Assembly (NCBI GenBank): GCA_902806015.1 | Contig: CADCUZ010000013.1 | Span: 1-10,802, forward strand | Source: an uncultured Rubrobacteraceae bacterium | GTDB taxonomy: Bacteria; Actinomycetota; Rubrobacteria; Rubrobacterales; Rubrobacteraceae | Direction of reading: 5' to 3' | Length of the DNA: 10,802 nucleotides | Shown here: positions 1-6,701 of the stretch, one piece after another | Layout of the letters: the number at the start of each line of letters is the position of its first letter | Numbering within the stretch: the stretch's first letter is position 1 | Translations under genes and position numbers: made by a program | Notes under the pieces: generated by a model | Databases searched by the model: none | What the model was told of the DNA's origin: nothing | The model's input: the letters and a program-made list of their open reading frames with translations, nothing else

Positions 1-48
1 GGGGTGACCGACGGGGCTCGAACCCGCGACCTTCGGAGCCACAATCCG
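1..48 (-). other. tRNA-His 3' fragment (attachment-site remnant)
   Basis: Read on the minus strand this is the 3' half of a tRNA. It has an anticodon stem and loop (CGGA-TTGTGGC-TCCG, anticodon GTG = His), a variable loop, a T-arm with GGTTCGAGCC, and an acceptor 3' strand ending CGGTCACCCC. The sequence at 49-80, where the D-arm and 5' acceptor strand should lie, does not pair with it, so this is not a whole tRNA gene. A 3' half starting at the anticodon loop is the usual identity block of tyrosine integrases that target tRNA genes. A degenerate second copy lies at 6024-6068. The intact tRNA-His would be expected outside the window, on the high-coordinate side if orientation is conserved. 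Confidence 0.82.
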
Positions 49-171
49 ATGTCATGTGATGCTGGCGGTAGCTGTAGGTTGCAAACTCGGCTTATCTAAG
101 CCGATTCCATTGCTGGTGGTTGCCTGACGTTTCTGCGTGTCGCGCCCTGGGTGGTGTCAACGGTGGTGTCA
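2..171 (-). repeat. Direct repeat copy 1 (att plus integrase tail)
   Basis: This block of about 170 bp matches 6024-6191 in the same orientation. The first 26 bases (2-27) and the stretch 34-48 are identical in the two copies. Further matches are a GCTGTAGGTTGCA block, CGGCTTATCTA, and GCGCCCTGGGTGGTGTCA followed by CGGTGGTGTCA. Order on the minus strand is integrase tail, stop codon, short spacer with GGTTGCA-like arms, then the tRNA-His fragment. This is the order found at att sites next to integrase genes. The match stops at about position 171. Confidence 0.82.
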
Positions 172-191
172 GCTCCCTCATCAACCCGCGG
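96..191 (-). pseudogene. Integrase C-terminal tail remnant, copy 1
   Basis: A 31-codon open stretch ends with TAG at 96-98 and is blocked upstream by TAA at 192-194. It reads ...DTTVDTTQGATRR..., which matches the tail beside the second tRNA-His fragment (DTTADTTQGATRR). Threonine/aspartate-rich 'DTT' tails just before a tRNA att site are seen in actinobacterial phage-type integrases; this is family knowledge, and no catalytic motif remains here to prove it. The catalytic domain is absent: nothing integrase-like continues through 192-438 in any minus-strand frame. The tail is read as the stump of an integrase gene lost after integration. Confidence 0.6.
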
Positions 192-438
192 TTACGTGCG
201 CGCTCTTCGGGACCGAGAAGCGGGAGGCGTCCGCCCCAACTATCGCTCCTACGACTACAGGCACTCGTGCGCCACTCCCCCTTTCTGAGAGGCCCGTCCG
301 CGTCGCCCCCGGCGTACCTTCGGACCCTTGTCCGGCCGAAAAGGGGCTCGAACACGCACCGTAGCACCGTACTATTCGGAAACTCACGTCGCTCTTCTGA
401 AGCAGCGTCCTTTGGCGGGCATGCTCGAGACAGTGCAC
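192..438. other. Gene-free stretch downstream of the MFS gene
   Basis: No convincing gene is present on either strand; the open frames here have no recognisable domain. There is a short inverted repeat around 319-333 (CGGAC-CCTT-GTCCG) without a T-run. At 343-360 the sequence GGGGCTCGAACACGCACC closely resembles the T-arm part of the tRNA-His fragment at 12-30, so it may be a third, badly eroded tRNA scrap. No clear terminator for the MFS gene is visible. Confidence 0.4.
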
Positions 439-1632
439 CTACGCGTTTTTCGTCGCGGCTTGGTCCGTGTACAGGCGGTCGGCGAGGATGGAGATCAAGA
501 TACCGGCGAAGACCACGATGCCCAGGGCCACCCGCAGGTTCAGGAGATCGGCCGCGGCCCCGACGAGCACCGGTCCCAGGAGGAACCCGGCGTAGCCCAC
601 GGCCGTCACCACCGAGCTGGCCCTGCCGGCCAGCTCGGGGAACATTGCGCCCGCCACCGAGAGGGCCACGGGCACCACCGCCGAGAGGCAGAGCCCGACC
701 ACGAGGAACCCCAAGACCACAAGCGTGGGCTGCGTGGTCGCCAGCGCCAACGCCATACCACCGGCCGCGAGGAGCCCCGCGGCCCGCAGCGTGGCGCCGT
801 TGCCGACACGGCTTGTGATGCCGGCGGAGATCAGGCGTCCCGTGGCCATCGCGGCGTGGTAGACGGCGACCCCCGAGGCGCCCACGAGCGCCGGAAGCGC
901 GAGCGCGCTGCGGAGATAGACGCCGGACCAATGCTCCATCGCCGCCTCCGAAAGAAACGCCAGGGCGGCCACGAGGGCGACGAGGAGCAGGGGCACGTTC
1001 TTGCCGAGCCCGGCGTTGGCGCGCTCCAGTGAGCCCTCGAGCGGGGGGAAGCGCGTCCTCGCCGTCCCAAGGACCACCGCCCCGAGCGGGACGAGGGCGG
1101 CGAGGTAGACGAGCCGAAAACCCAGACCCGAAGAGAGGAGAGCGCCGGCAGACAGCGCTCCGACCGCCCCGCCGGCGGAGAAGGCGGCGTGGATGGAAGC
1201 CATCCGCTTTAGGCCGGTGATCCTCTCGTAGTCCATGGCCACGGCGTTAGCCCCGACGTCGTACGCCCCAGAGGCGGCGGAGAGGACCAGCAAGGCCGTG
1301 AAGAGCGACGCGAAGCCATCCACGGAGGACAGCCAGGCGAAGCCGGTTGCCAGCATGGTCGCGGAGATTAAGAGGAGCGGGCGGCGTCCCGCGCGGTCCG
1401 AGATCCGGCCCGCCAGGGCCATGGCCGGCAAGGAGGCGACCATACCCCCGGAGAGGGCGAGCCCCAAAGGGCCGGGCGAGAGGCCCAGGGAGCGGCTCAG
1501 GTCCGCCAAGAGGATCGCGAAGGAGCCCCACACGAAGCCCAGGGAGCCCAACGCACCGCATGCCAGCGCCAGGAGCCCCCGGTACCGCACCCGAGCGTCA
1601 AAGGTTTGCTCTACAGCCGCTCTTCGCCCCAT
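439..1632 (-). CDS. MFS transporter (YbjJ/FucP-like, 12 TM)
   Basis: This is a 397-residue major facilitator superfamily permease of the cytoplasmic membrane, probably a proton-coupled exporter or a sugar/organic-solute carrier; the substrate cannot be read from sequence. The MFS signature loop between TM2 and TM3 is clear at residues 75-84 (GRISDRAGRR). About twelve hydrophobic segments fall in two halves around a central loop near residue 195. The composition (many G/A residues, 'GANAVAMDYER' after TM5) resembles the E. coli YbjJ subgroup, as does the length of about 400 residues. The frame stays open to 1728, but residues before the ATG at 1632 look like linker translation, so 1632 is preferred; its ribosome site is weak. 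It is the last gene of the minus-strand group and follows the ABM gene after 254 bp, which carries a GGTATCTACC motif also found before doxX. Confidence 0.88.
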   Translation of the reverse strand: MGRRAAVEQTFDARVRYRGLLALACGALGSLGFVWGSFAILLADLSRSLGLSPGPLGLALSGGMVASLPAMALAGRISDRAGRRPLLLISATMLATGFAWLSSVDGFASLFTALLVLSAASGAYDVGANAVAMDYERITGLKRMASIHAAFSAGGAVGALSAGALLSSGLGFRLVYLAALVPLGAVVLGTARTRFPPLEGSLERANAGLGKNVPLLLVALVAALAFLSEAAMEHWSGVYLRSALALPALVGASGVAVYHAAMATGRLISAGITSRVGNGATLRAAGLLAAGGMALALATTQPTLVVLGFLVVGLCLSAVVPVALSVAGAMFPELAGRASSVVTAVGYAGFLLGPVLVGAAADLLNLRVALGIVVFAGILISILADRLYTDQAATKNA

Positions 1633-1751
1633 GGTTTCCCGTGCCAGGAGATTGCCGGCCTCTTGAATAGCGCGTTGGCGCCGAAGAACATGACGGCCCT
1701 TCGGGGTCCCGAGCCGGCCCTGGTGCACGGGATCCCGCCCAGGAAGAGGCC

Positions 1752-1761
1752 GGTATCTACC
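1752..1761. promoter_or_regulatory. GGTATCTACC half-palindrome upstream of MFS gene
   Basis: GGTA-TC-TACC is a 4+4 inverted repeat about 120 bp in front of the MFS start. The same 10-mer is the core of the longer palindrome in front of doxX (2949-2962). Read on the minus strand both are GAGG(G)TAGATACC. An unrelated 10-mer is not expected twice in a window this size, so a shared operator is plausible. The rest of the 1633-1886 interval shows no gene I recognise. Confidence 0.4.
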
Positions 1762-1886
1762 TCACCCAATGTCCGCCCGTGCCACCAATGAGTCGTTGGC
1801 CTCGTGAATCGGCGCGGTCGGCATCCTGACCCGCAGAGCGCTCGTTCGAGGGGAAGGGTGCCGGACTTGCTTGTGTCGTTCACGTA

Positions 1887-2249
1887 TCAATTCTCCCCTC
1901 GTTCGGCCTTGCGTGGGGTTGACGAACCTGGCAGCGTCGACGTTTCCTGCGCTCGCCCCGTTTCCGAGAAGACGACCTCATACCTCTCCACGCCGGTTAC
2001 GTCCCCGCCGACGGCTTCGGCGCCAAAGGCGCGGAACCACCCCGAGGCCTCCTCGCCAGCGCGCATCGCTTCCCGGCTCTCCCAAAGGGTCAATACCAGT
2101 ATCTTGCCGTTCCGGCGCTTGGTAAGGACCAACAACCCTCCGAAACCGTCCAAACGCCGGAGCGCCGGCAGCACCTTTTTCTCCCCAATACCGGCGAACT
2201 CGTCCAGCTGCTCGCGGCGGCCCTCGATGGTGAACATCCGGACGAACAT
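1887..2249 (-). CDS. ABM-domain monooxygenase-like protein
   Basis: This is a 120-residue protein of the antibiotic biosynthesis monooxygenase (ABM) ferredoxin-like fold, normally a small cytoplasmic dimer. Family members oxidise quinols or aromatic polyketides, degrade haem, or have no known reaction. Visible family features are the start MFVRMFTIEGR, a central KVLPALRRLDGFGGLLVL strand region, the LTLWES strand with a following helix, and a final YEVVF strand. The C-terminal ~20 residues are a charged tail. Start choice: ATG 2249 has GGAGGGGGC in front and begins where the domain begins. An upstream in-frame ATG at 2321 also has a strong site (AGGAGGAGAC) and would add 24 residues without domain character. 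It lies 150 bp downstream of doxX (78 bp if 2321 is used), separated from it by a strong hairpin, and is probably co-transcribed with doxX. The reaction is not predictable. Confidence 0.85.
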   Translation of the reverse strand: MFVRMFTIEGRREQLDEFAGIGEKKVLPALRRLDGFGGLLVLTKRRNGKILVLTLWESREAMRAGEEASGWFRAFGAEAVGGDVTGVERYEVVFSETGRAQETSTLPGSSTPRKAERGEN

Positions 2250-2354
2250 GCCGCCCCCTCCCTCTCTATCCTCCCCAAGAGAATCTCTACCTCTCGCGAC
2301 CGGGAACTCGGGCGTATTCATTCAAGGGTCTCCTCCTGTCTGTTGTACAAACGA

Positions 2355-2384
2355 CCGAGTACGGCATCGAGATGCCGTACTCGG
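2355..2384. repeat. Perfect hairpin between doxX and ABM gene
   Basis: CCGAGTACGGCAT at 2355-2367 is followed by CGAG and then its exact reverse complement at 2372-2384; the outer loop bases C and G also pair, giving a 14-bp stem. On the minus strand it is followed by TCGTTTGTACAAC and then the AGGAGGAG ribosome site. The T-run is too short for a classical terminator. It could be a partial terminator or mRNA processing/stability element that sets different levels of the two gene products, or a protein-binding palindrome. A separate 8-bp palindrome TTGTACAA is at 2343-2350. Confidence 0.8.
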
Positions 2385-2399
2385 CCACGATCCTGGCGC

Positions 2400-2927
2400 T
2401 CAAGACGCTGCGCCTTGCCCAGAGGACCGATCGTGCTCGGCGACCTGCTTCTCGACTTGCGGCCGCCCAACCTCCTCCTCGGGAACCTCCTTGACCGAGG
2501 TCCACCAGACCATCCCGGCGTAGAGGAGCTGCATCGGCGCTCGGACCCACAGAGGGGTAGGCGCGTTCCCACCGAGCGCGATCCCGTTGATTATGGCGTT
2601 CACGTTGGCCGGAAACAGCGCGACCAACAGGAGCACCAGGCAGATGCCCGCGAGCCTCCGGGTCCGGGGGATCAGAAGGCCGAGCGCGCCCGCTATCTCG
2701 CACATCCCGGTCATGTAGATGACCCACAGGCCGTCGGGCAGGGGATCGGGGATCATCGCCGCGAAGTCGCGCTTGAGGCCGGAGAAGTGGCTGAAGCCGG
2801 TGAACAGGAACATGATCGCCAGGGCTCCGCGACCGGCTTCCCTCCAAGAAGCGAGCCGCTTGACGCCGAGCGCGCCCAATCCCCGCAGGAGGATCAACGA
2901 ACCTAGCAGAACGAACAGGGAAATCAC
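2400..2927 (-). CDS. DoxX-family membrane protein
   Basis: This is a 175-residue integral membrane protein of the DoxX family. Family members are four-helix bundle proteins linked to quinone-dependent oxidoreductases and, in mycobacteria, to an oxidative-stress membrane complex with SodA. Features: a first hydrophobic helix at about 3-20; FTGFSHF at 42-48; a typical IPDPLP loop at 59-64; YMTGMCEIAGALGLLIP at 71-87; and FPANVN at 105-110. The last ~25 residues are polar and charged and not part of the family core. The start is GTG at 2927 with AAAGGAGAC five bases upstream. It is the first gene of the minus-strand group and lies divergent to the regulator at 3332. A redox or small-molecule detoxification role with the neighbouring ABM protein is an inference from adjacency. 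Confidence 0.88.
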   Translation of the reverse strand: MISLFVLLGSLILLRGLGALGVKRLASWREAGRGALAIMFLFTGFSHFSGLKRDFAAMIPDPLPDGLWVIYMTGMCEIAGALGLLIPRTRRLAGICLVLLLVALFPANVNAIINGIALGGNAPTPLWVRAPMQLLYAGMVWWTSVKEVPEEEVGRPQVEKQVAEHDRSSGQGAAS

Positions 2928-2948
2928 GTGTCTCCTTTCCGCGGGGGT

Positions 2949-2962
2949 AGGGTATCTACCCT
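2949..2962. promoter_or_regulatory. Palindrome AGGGTA-TC-TACCCT upstream of doxX
   Basis: This is a perfect 6+6 inverted repeat with a 2-base centre, 22 bp in front of the doxX GTG and directly before its ribosome site. It would overlap the core promoter or the start of the transcript. Its 10-base core recurs before the MFS gene (1752-1761). It suits a dimeric repressor or activator; the regulator encoded divergently is an obvious but unproven candidate. It could also form a small 5' mRNA hairpin. Confidence 0.5.
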
Positions 2963-3331
2963 CCGCATATGCCGCGGCCCGTCACTTTCGGACAAGCCTT
3001 ACCTCATGCGATAACGTCTCGCTGGCCGATGCCGCCAGGGTTGAGGTCCCGACCGACGACATGAGCGTCGCGGCGCCGTTGCTCGGGTTCCTTCTGTTCC
3101 ATCAACCATCCCCTTTCGTACCGGTTCGCGTTTGTCTGCCCTACTGTGCCGCCCCCCACAGCGGACCACCACGCACACACCCCGCACGAATGGATTTGTG
3201 TGGGTATCGTGCGAGGACAAAGAAGACTCGGAGACCACGGCAGCAGAGCTGGCGGGCGCCAGGCGAGGCGCCGGACGAGGCCCATTGGTATCCTTGGTGC
3301 GGTGGGAAAGCGCAACACGAGAGGCGAACCC
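2963..3331. other. Divergent intergenic region doxX / regulator
   Basis: About 370 bp with no gene I can name, presumably carrying the promoters of doxX and of the regulator. On the plus strand there is an inverted pair GCACGA / TCGTGC at 3181-3222. The frame of the regulator is open back to 3146, but that stretch has no domain character. A 32-codon minus-strand frame at 3004-3102 is listed separately. Confidence 0.4.
3004..3102 (-). CDS. Possible 32-aa small ORF
   Basis: ATG at 3102 is preceded by AAAGGGG eight bases upstream, a good ribosome site, and the frame ends with TGA at 3004-3006. The product is highly charged ([20 protein letters not shown]...) and soluble, with no family I recognise. 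It lies between doxX and the regulator on the doxX strand, 76 bp before doxX, so it could be a leader peptide or a chance frame. The only support is the ribosome site and position. Confidence 0.22.
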   Translation of the reverse strand: MEQKEPEQRRRDAHVVGRDLNPGGIGQRDVIA

Positions 3332-5710
3332 ATGAACACCGGAGAAGCATTGTCATTCGGTGCCCGACTGCGAACCCTTAGGCAGGCCGCGGGCCTCACA
3401 CAGGAGGAATTGGCCTCCCGGGCGAGCCTTTCTCCCAACGCCGTGAGTGCGCTGGAGCGAGGCGTGAGGAGGCGGCCTCACCCCCACACCGTCAGGTCCC
3501 TCGCCGACGCCCTGGGGTTGCCCGAAGAGGAGAGGGCGGACCTTGTGGCGTCGGTTCCCAAGCGCAGCGAGCCTGCTTCGTCCGCCGAACGGGAGGAGGT
3601 CGTCAGGGCGACCTCCTCGACGTCCGGGTTGCCCCACCCCGCCACCCCGCTCGTCGGCCGCGGGCGGGAGCTCGAGGAGGTGAGGGGTCTAATCAACCGT
3701 CCCGACGTGCGGCTGCTCACGCTCACCGGGATAGGCGGCGTGGGCAAGACGCGCCTGGCCCTGGAAGCCGCCCGCGGGGTCCGAGCGGACTTCCCGGACG
3801 GGGCGGCGTTCGTGGAGCTCGCCCCCCTCACCGATTCCACACTCGTCGTGCCCACGATCGTCCGTACGCTCGGCCTTAGGGAGGGAGAGGGCCGGAGCCA
3901 GGACGAGGCGTTGCGCGCCTACCTCGGCGAGAGGGACTTCCTGCTCGTGCTCGACAACCTCGAGCACCTCCTCGGGGTGGCGGCGGAGGTGGCCGACCTG
4001 ATCGAGGCCTGCCCGGGCGTGGTCGTGCTGGCCACCAGCCGCGCGCCCCTGCGCGTACGTGGCGAGCGCGAGTACCCGGTGCCGCCCCTGACGCTCCCCC
4101 CCTCGACCCGCTCACCGGCGGTGGAAGAAGTCGCGCGCTCCCCTTCCGGTCGGCTCTTCCTGGATCGCGCCAGGGCCGTCTACCCCGACTTCGGGGTTAC
4201 CGAAGGGAACGCCGCGGCGGTGGCGGCGATCTGCCGGCGGCTGGCGGGGCTACCGCTGGCGCTAGAGCTCGCCGCTGCGAAAGCGAGGTTCATGGAACCG
4301 GCGATGCTCCTGCGGCGGCTGGACGAAGCGCTCTCGACCGGCTGGACGCGGGACCTGCCCGAGAGGCAGCGTACGATGAAGGCGACCCTCGACTGGAGCC
4401 ACAACCTTCTCCGCGAGCCCGAAAGAAGGTTGTTCCAGCGCCTCTCGGTTTTCCATGATGGCTTTACGCTGGGAGCAGTAGAAGCAGTGGGCTCGGCAGA
4501 CGATTCGGAAACCGAGGATGTGCTCGACCTCCTAGGAGAGCTGGTAGCTCAGTCGCTGGTGACTATGCAGAGGAGCGCCGAAATCGGCGAGGTGCGCTAC
4601 GGGATGCTAGAGCCGGTCAGGCAGTACGCCCACGAGAAGCTGGAGGAAAGCGGCGAAGCCACGACGATCGGCCGAAGCCATGCCTCGTTCTTCCTCGCGC
4701 TGGCCGAGCGAGCGTATCCCGAGCTTATGGGAGCTCGTCAGGTCGAGTGGCTGGACCAACTCGAGCAGGAACACCGCAACCTCGTGGCCGCCGTGTCGTG
4801 GGCCCTGGATGTGGGTGATGCCGAGACCGGCGCAAGCTTGGGTTGGGCGCTGTGGCTGTTTTGGATGATACGCGGCTATCAGCGCGAGGGACGCCGATGG
4901 ATGGAGGCGATGCTGGCGTTAGATCTATCGCCGGCTCTGCGGGCGAAGGTGCTAGTGTCCGTCGCCTCCTTGGCTTACGGTCACGGCGACTACGAGTGGT
5001 GCGAAAGGTACTCGGAAGAAAGCCTCCAGTTGTCCCGGCAGCTAGGGGACACGCCGCGGGTAGCCTGGGCCGAGTTCGGCTTGGGCGTGACGGCGATGAG
5101 CAGGGCCGATCATGAGGCGGCCACGCCCCACCTTCAAGAGTCACTACGCTCCTTCCGCGAGATCGGCGATGACTTCGGCGTGGCCAGGGCTACCATCTGT
5201 TTGGGGATGGTGGCGCTTATGCGCGGCGACGTGAACCGGGCAACTGGGACGTTCGAGGAGAGTCTGGCGGTGGCCCGCCGGATAGAGGACAGGACCGGCG
5301 CCTGCATAACGCTCTACAACCTGGCGCAGTTGGCCCTCTCCCGCGGCGACCACGGCCATGCCACAACCCTTTTCGAGGAAGGGATCACGCTCTCCGAGCA
5401 GGTGACAGATCGCGCAAACGTCGCCTACTGCCTGGAGGGGCTGGCCGTGGTTGCGGGGGCGCAGGATAACCCGGAGCGCTCGGCGCGCCTTTTCGGCGCG
5501 GCGGAGGGTTTGCTGGAGGTCCTCGGATCCCCCGTCTATACCTACTACAAACCGGATCCTTCCCTGTACGAACGCACTGTCTCCGCCACACGTTCGCGGT
5601 TGGGCGACGCAGCCTTCGAGGAGGCTCGTGAGCGCGGGCGAAAGATGGGTTTCGAGCAGGCCGTCGAGTACGCACTTGCGCACGAAGAAGAGAATGCCTC
5701 ACCCGCCTAA
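3332..5710 (+). CDS. XRE-HTH / STAND (NB-ARC) ATPase / TPR regulator
   Basis: This is a 792-residue cytoplasmic transcriptional regulator of the signal-transduction ATPase (STAND) class. Domains in order: an XRE-type helix-turn-helix at about 9-64 ([16 protein letters not shown]..., [11 protein letters not shown]); a P-loop ATPase with Walker A GIGGVGKT at 133-140, Walker B LLVLDN at 204-209, a sensor-1-like ATSR at 234-237 and the GLPLALELA motif at 306-314; a winged-helix segment near 354-440 ([18 protein letters not shown]); and TPR-like helical repeats at about 470-740. In this class ADP/ATP exchange and ligand or protein binding to the TPR part switch the protein between closed and open oligomeric states, so the HTH end would bind DNA on activation. 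The ATG at 3332 has GAGAGG upstream and places the HTH at the N-terminus; the frame is open to 3146. All nucleotide-binding motifs are intact. It is divergent from the doxX group, its most likely target. The inducer is unknown. Confidence 0.9.
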   Translation: MNTGEALSFGARLRTLRQAAGLTQEELASRASLSPNAVSALERGVRRRPHPHTVRSLADALGLPEEERADLVASVPKRSEPASSAEREEVVRATSSTSGLPHPATPLVGRGRELEEVRGLINRPDVRLLTLTGIGGVGKTRLALEAARGVRADFPDGAAFVELAPLTDSTLVVPTIVRTLGLREGEGRSQDEALRAYLGERDFLLVLDNLEHLLGVAAEVADLIEACPGVVVLATSRAPLRVRGEREYPVPPLTLPPSTRSPAVEEVARSPSGRLFLDRARAVYPDFGVTEGNAAAVAAICRRLAGLPLALELAAAKARFMEPAMLLRRLDEALSTGWTRDLPERQRTMKATLDWSHNLLREPERRLFQRLSVFHDGFTLGAVEAVGSADDSETEDVLDLLGELVAQSLVTMQRSAEIGEVRYGMLEPVRQYAHEKLEESGEATTIGRSHASFFLALAERAYPELMGARQVEWLDQLEQEHRNLVAAVSWALDVGDAETGASLGWALWLFWMIRGYQREGRRWMEAMLALDLSPALRAKVLVSVASLAYGHGDYEWCERYSEESLQLSRQLGDTPRVAWAEFGLGVTAMSRADHEAATPHLQESLRSFREIGDDFGVARATICLGMVALMRGDVNRATGTFEESLAVARRIEDRTGACITLYNLAQLALSRGDHGHATTLFEEGITLSEQVTDRANVAYCLEGLAVVAGAQDNPERSARLFGAAEGLLEVLGSPVYTYYKPDPSLYERTVSATRSRLGDAAFEEARERGRKMGFEQAVEYALAHEEENASPA

Positions 5711-6023
5711 GCAGCGAACGAGCTCTTCCCGTTTCTGCGAGCACCCCTTCATGGTGCGCAGCAGGCTGGCGCTCTTGTCCCTGCTCGAAGTGGCCGCGGT
5801 GCGCCCGGTGGAGCATGTCGGCGCACTCCCCACCTCCGGCATTCGCGCATGACTTCCCCACCAGAAAGGTACGAACCTCAACCACGGTGTCACACCAGTC
5901 CTCAGATCCCAAGCGCCTCCCCAAACCTCCCTGACATAACCTGAGTGGTGTCAAAAGGGTTCGGTGCTTGCACCGAACCTCTTTCCTTTTCCGAGTGTTC
6001 GGCATATCTATGCGGGATCCACA
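5711..6023. other. Gene-free stretch after the regulator
   Basis: No recognisable gene. On the minus strand at about 5943-5953 a short 'DTTQ' reading (GACACCACTCAG) resembles the integrase tails of the two direct repeats but continues differently, so it may be an older stump or coincidence. The strong hairpin at 5958-5979 is listed separately. Open frames on both strands have no domain. Confidence 0.4.
5951..5990 (+). terminator. Rho-independent terminator after the regulator
   Basis: GGTTCGGTGC (5958-5967), a TT loop, then the exact complement GCACCGAACC (5970-5979), followed by TCTTTCCTTTT. The left side is preceded by CAAAA, which can pair with part of the T-rich side and lengthen the stem. 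It lies about 240 bp after the regulator stop. On the minus strand the hairpin is followed by CTTTT, so weak termination in the other direction is possible. Confidence 0.8.
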
Positions 6024-6068
6024 GGGTGACCGACGGGGCTCGAACCCGCCCTCCGGAGCCACAATCCG
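6024..6068 (-). other. Degenerate tRNA-His 3' fragment (second att remnant)
   Basis: On the minus strand it runs from the anticodon arm (CGGA-TTGTGGC-TCCG) to CGGTCACCC. It is identical to copy 1 in the first 26 and last 15 bases and shorter by two bases in between. There is no 5' half, so it is not a functional gene. It marks the other junction of an inserted segment. Confidence 0.8.
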
Positions 6069-6191
6069 CCGACATCGGTTGCAGCGCGTTGCTGTAGGTT
6101 GCAGTTTCGGCTTATCTAGGCGGCTTTTTTTGCTCACGGTTTCCCGCCGTCCCTGCGTGTTGCGCCCTGGGTGGTGTCAGCGGTGGTGTCA
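6024..6191 (-). repeat. Direct repeat copy 2 (att plus integrase tail)
   Basis: Second copy of the block at 2-171, same orientation. The tRNA-His part is 6024-6068 and carries a 2-base deletion in the variable loop/T-stem junction (CCTC against GACCTT), so it could not form a normal tRNA even if completed. Between tRNA part and integrase stop, GGTTGCAG occurs twice, at 6077-6084 and 6098-6105, possible integrase arm sites. With copy 1 it brackets the 6-kb doxX-MFS-regulator segment. Confidence 0.8.
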
Positions 6192-6268
6192 AACGGTATC
6201 GTCAACCACCGCCCTGGTCCACCTCGCCGCACCAGTACCTCGTCGGGCGTGGCGACCTTGTTCGGGAC
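6134..6268 (-). pseudogene. Integrase C-terminal tail remnant, copy 2
   Basis: A 44-codon open stretch ends with TGA at 6134-6136 and is blocked upstream by TAG at 6269-6271. Its end reads DTTADTTQGATRRDGGKP, aligned with DTTVDTTQGATRR of copy 1. The upstream ~25 codons are not shared with copy 1. No catalytic Arg-His-Arg-Tyr motifs are present. It is interpreted as the 3' stump of a deleted integrase gene. Confidence 0.55.
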
Positions 6269-6410
6269 CTAGCCCTCGCAGTCGAGATCACCCCCGCGTC
6301 GCAACGAGAGAAAAGGATCCTACTCCACCTCACCACAGGCGGTCCACACATGACAATCAACGATCATAATCGAAACGCGCAGTCGGGGGTGCGTTGCACT
6401 TCGATCGGCC

Positions 6411-6560
6411 AGGAGCCGAAGGTCGAATTCGCCCTGGTCTAGCGGTACAGTCCTCGGTGCTGCTCGAGGGGTTGCATGCGAACCGCGCTCCCTGAGTTGC
6501 CCCAACACTGCATCTCGTAACGGTTGCCGTAACGGTCGGGGAACGGTGGTGCTGTAAAGT
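6411..6560 (+). repeat. Paralogous promoter region, copy A
   Basis: This region aligns with 8053-8204 over about 150 bp. AGGAGCCG is followed 28 bp later by CTAGCGGT in both. TTGCC lies 20 bp (A) or 19 bp (B) before the first GTAACG, and the promoter-proximal elements have the same spacing. Other bases have diverged. This indicates duplication of an upstream region together with its gene, with the control elements kept. Confidence 0.6.
6517..6560 (+). promoter_or_regulatory. Promoter with GTAACG direct repeats, copy A
   Basis: GTAACG at 6517-6522 and 6529-6534 (12 bp apart, about one helical turn) is followed by TAAAGT at 6555-6560, a TAnnnT-type -10 box 26 bp after the start of the second repeat. 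The same geometry is present at 8161-8204. The repeats would overlap or sit just before the -35 region, as for an activator binding one face of the helix. The transcript would start near 6567, leaving a leader of about 135 bases before ATG 6702. Confidence 0.6.
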
Positions 6561-6701
6561 ACTGGTTGTGGCGCACGGGACGAGCTACAGAGTTCGAGGG
6601 GACGCCGGAGGACACCTGGTGCGCAACACGTTTCAACCGGCGTACGGCTCGTTGTGGCTCGGGCAACCGGAACGCACGGCCAGAGACGCGGGGGCTGGTC
6701 C

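Noticed and set aside
1..76. Complete tRNA-His gene
   Set aside because: Only the 3' half is present; positions 49-76 do not form a D-arm or pair with the acceptor strand.
92..931. Long minus-strand frame covering the end of the MFS gene
   Set aside because: It is a shadow frame of the MFS gene and flanking DNA: Arg/Gly-rich, no domain, conflicts with the clear MFS frame.
328..1032. Plus-strand frame opposite the MFS gene
   Set aside because: Antisense shadow with His/Arg/Gly-rich composition typical of GC-rich third-position artefacts.
1611..1883. Minus-strand frame between ABM and MFS genes
   Set aside because: No family recognised, overlaps the MFS start in another frame, weak start; left as non-coding.
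5385..6137. Long minus-strand frame over the regulator end and second repeat
   Set aside because: Runs through the terminator hairpin and the tRNA fragment (EGGFEPRR is a translated tRNA T-arm); a shadow.
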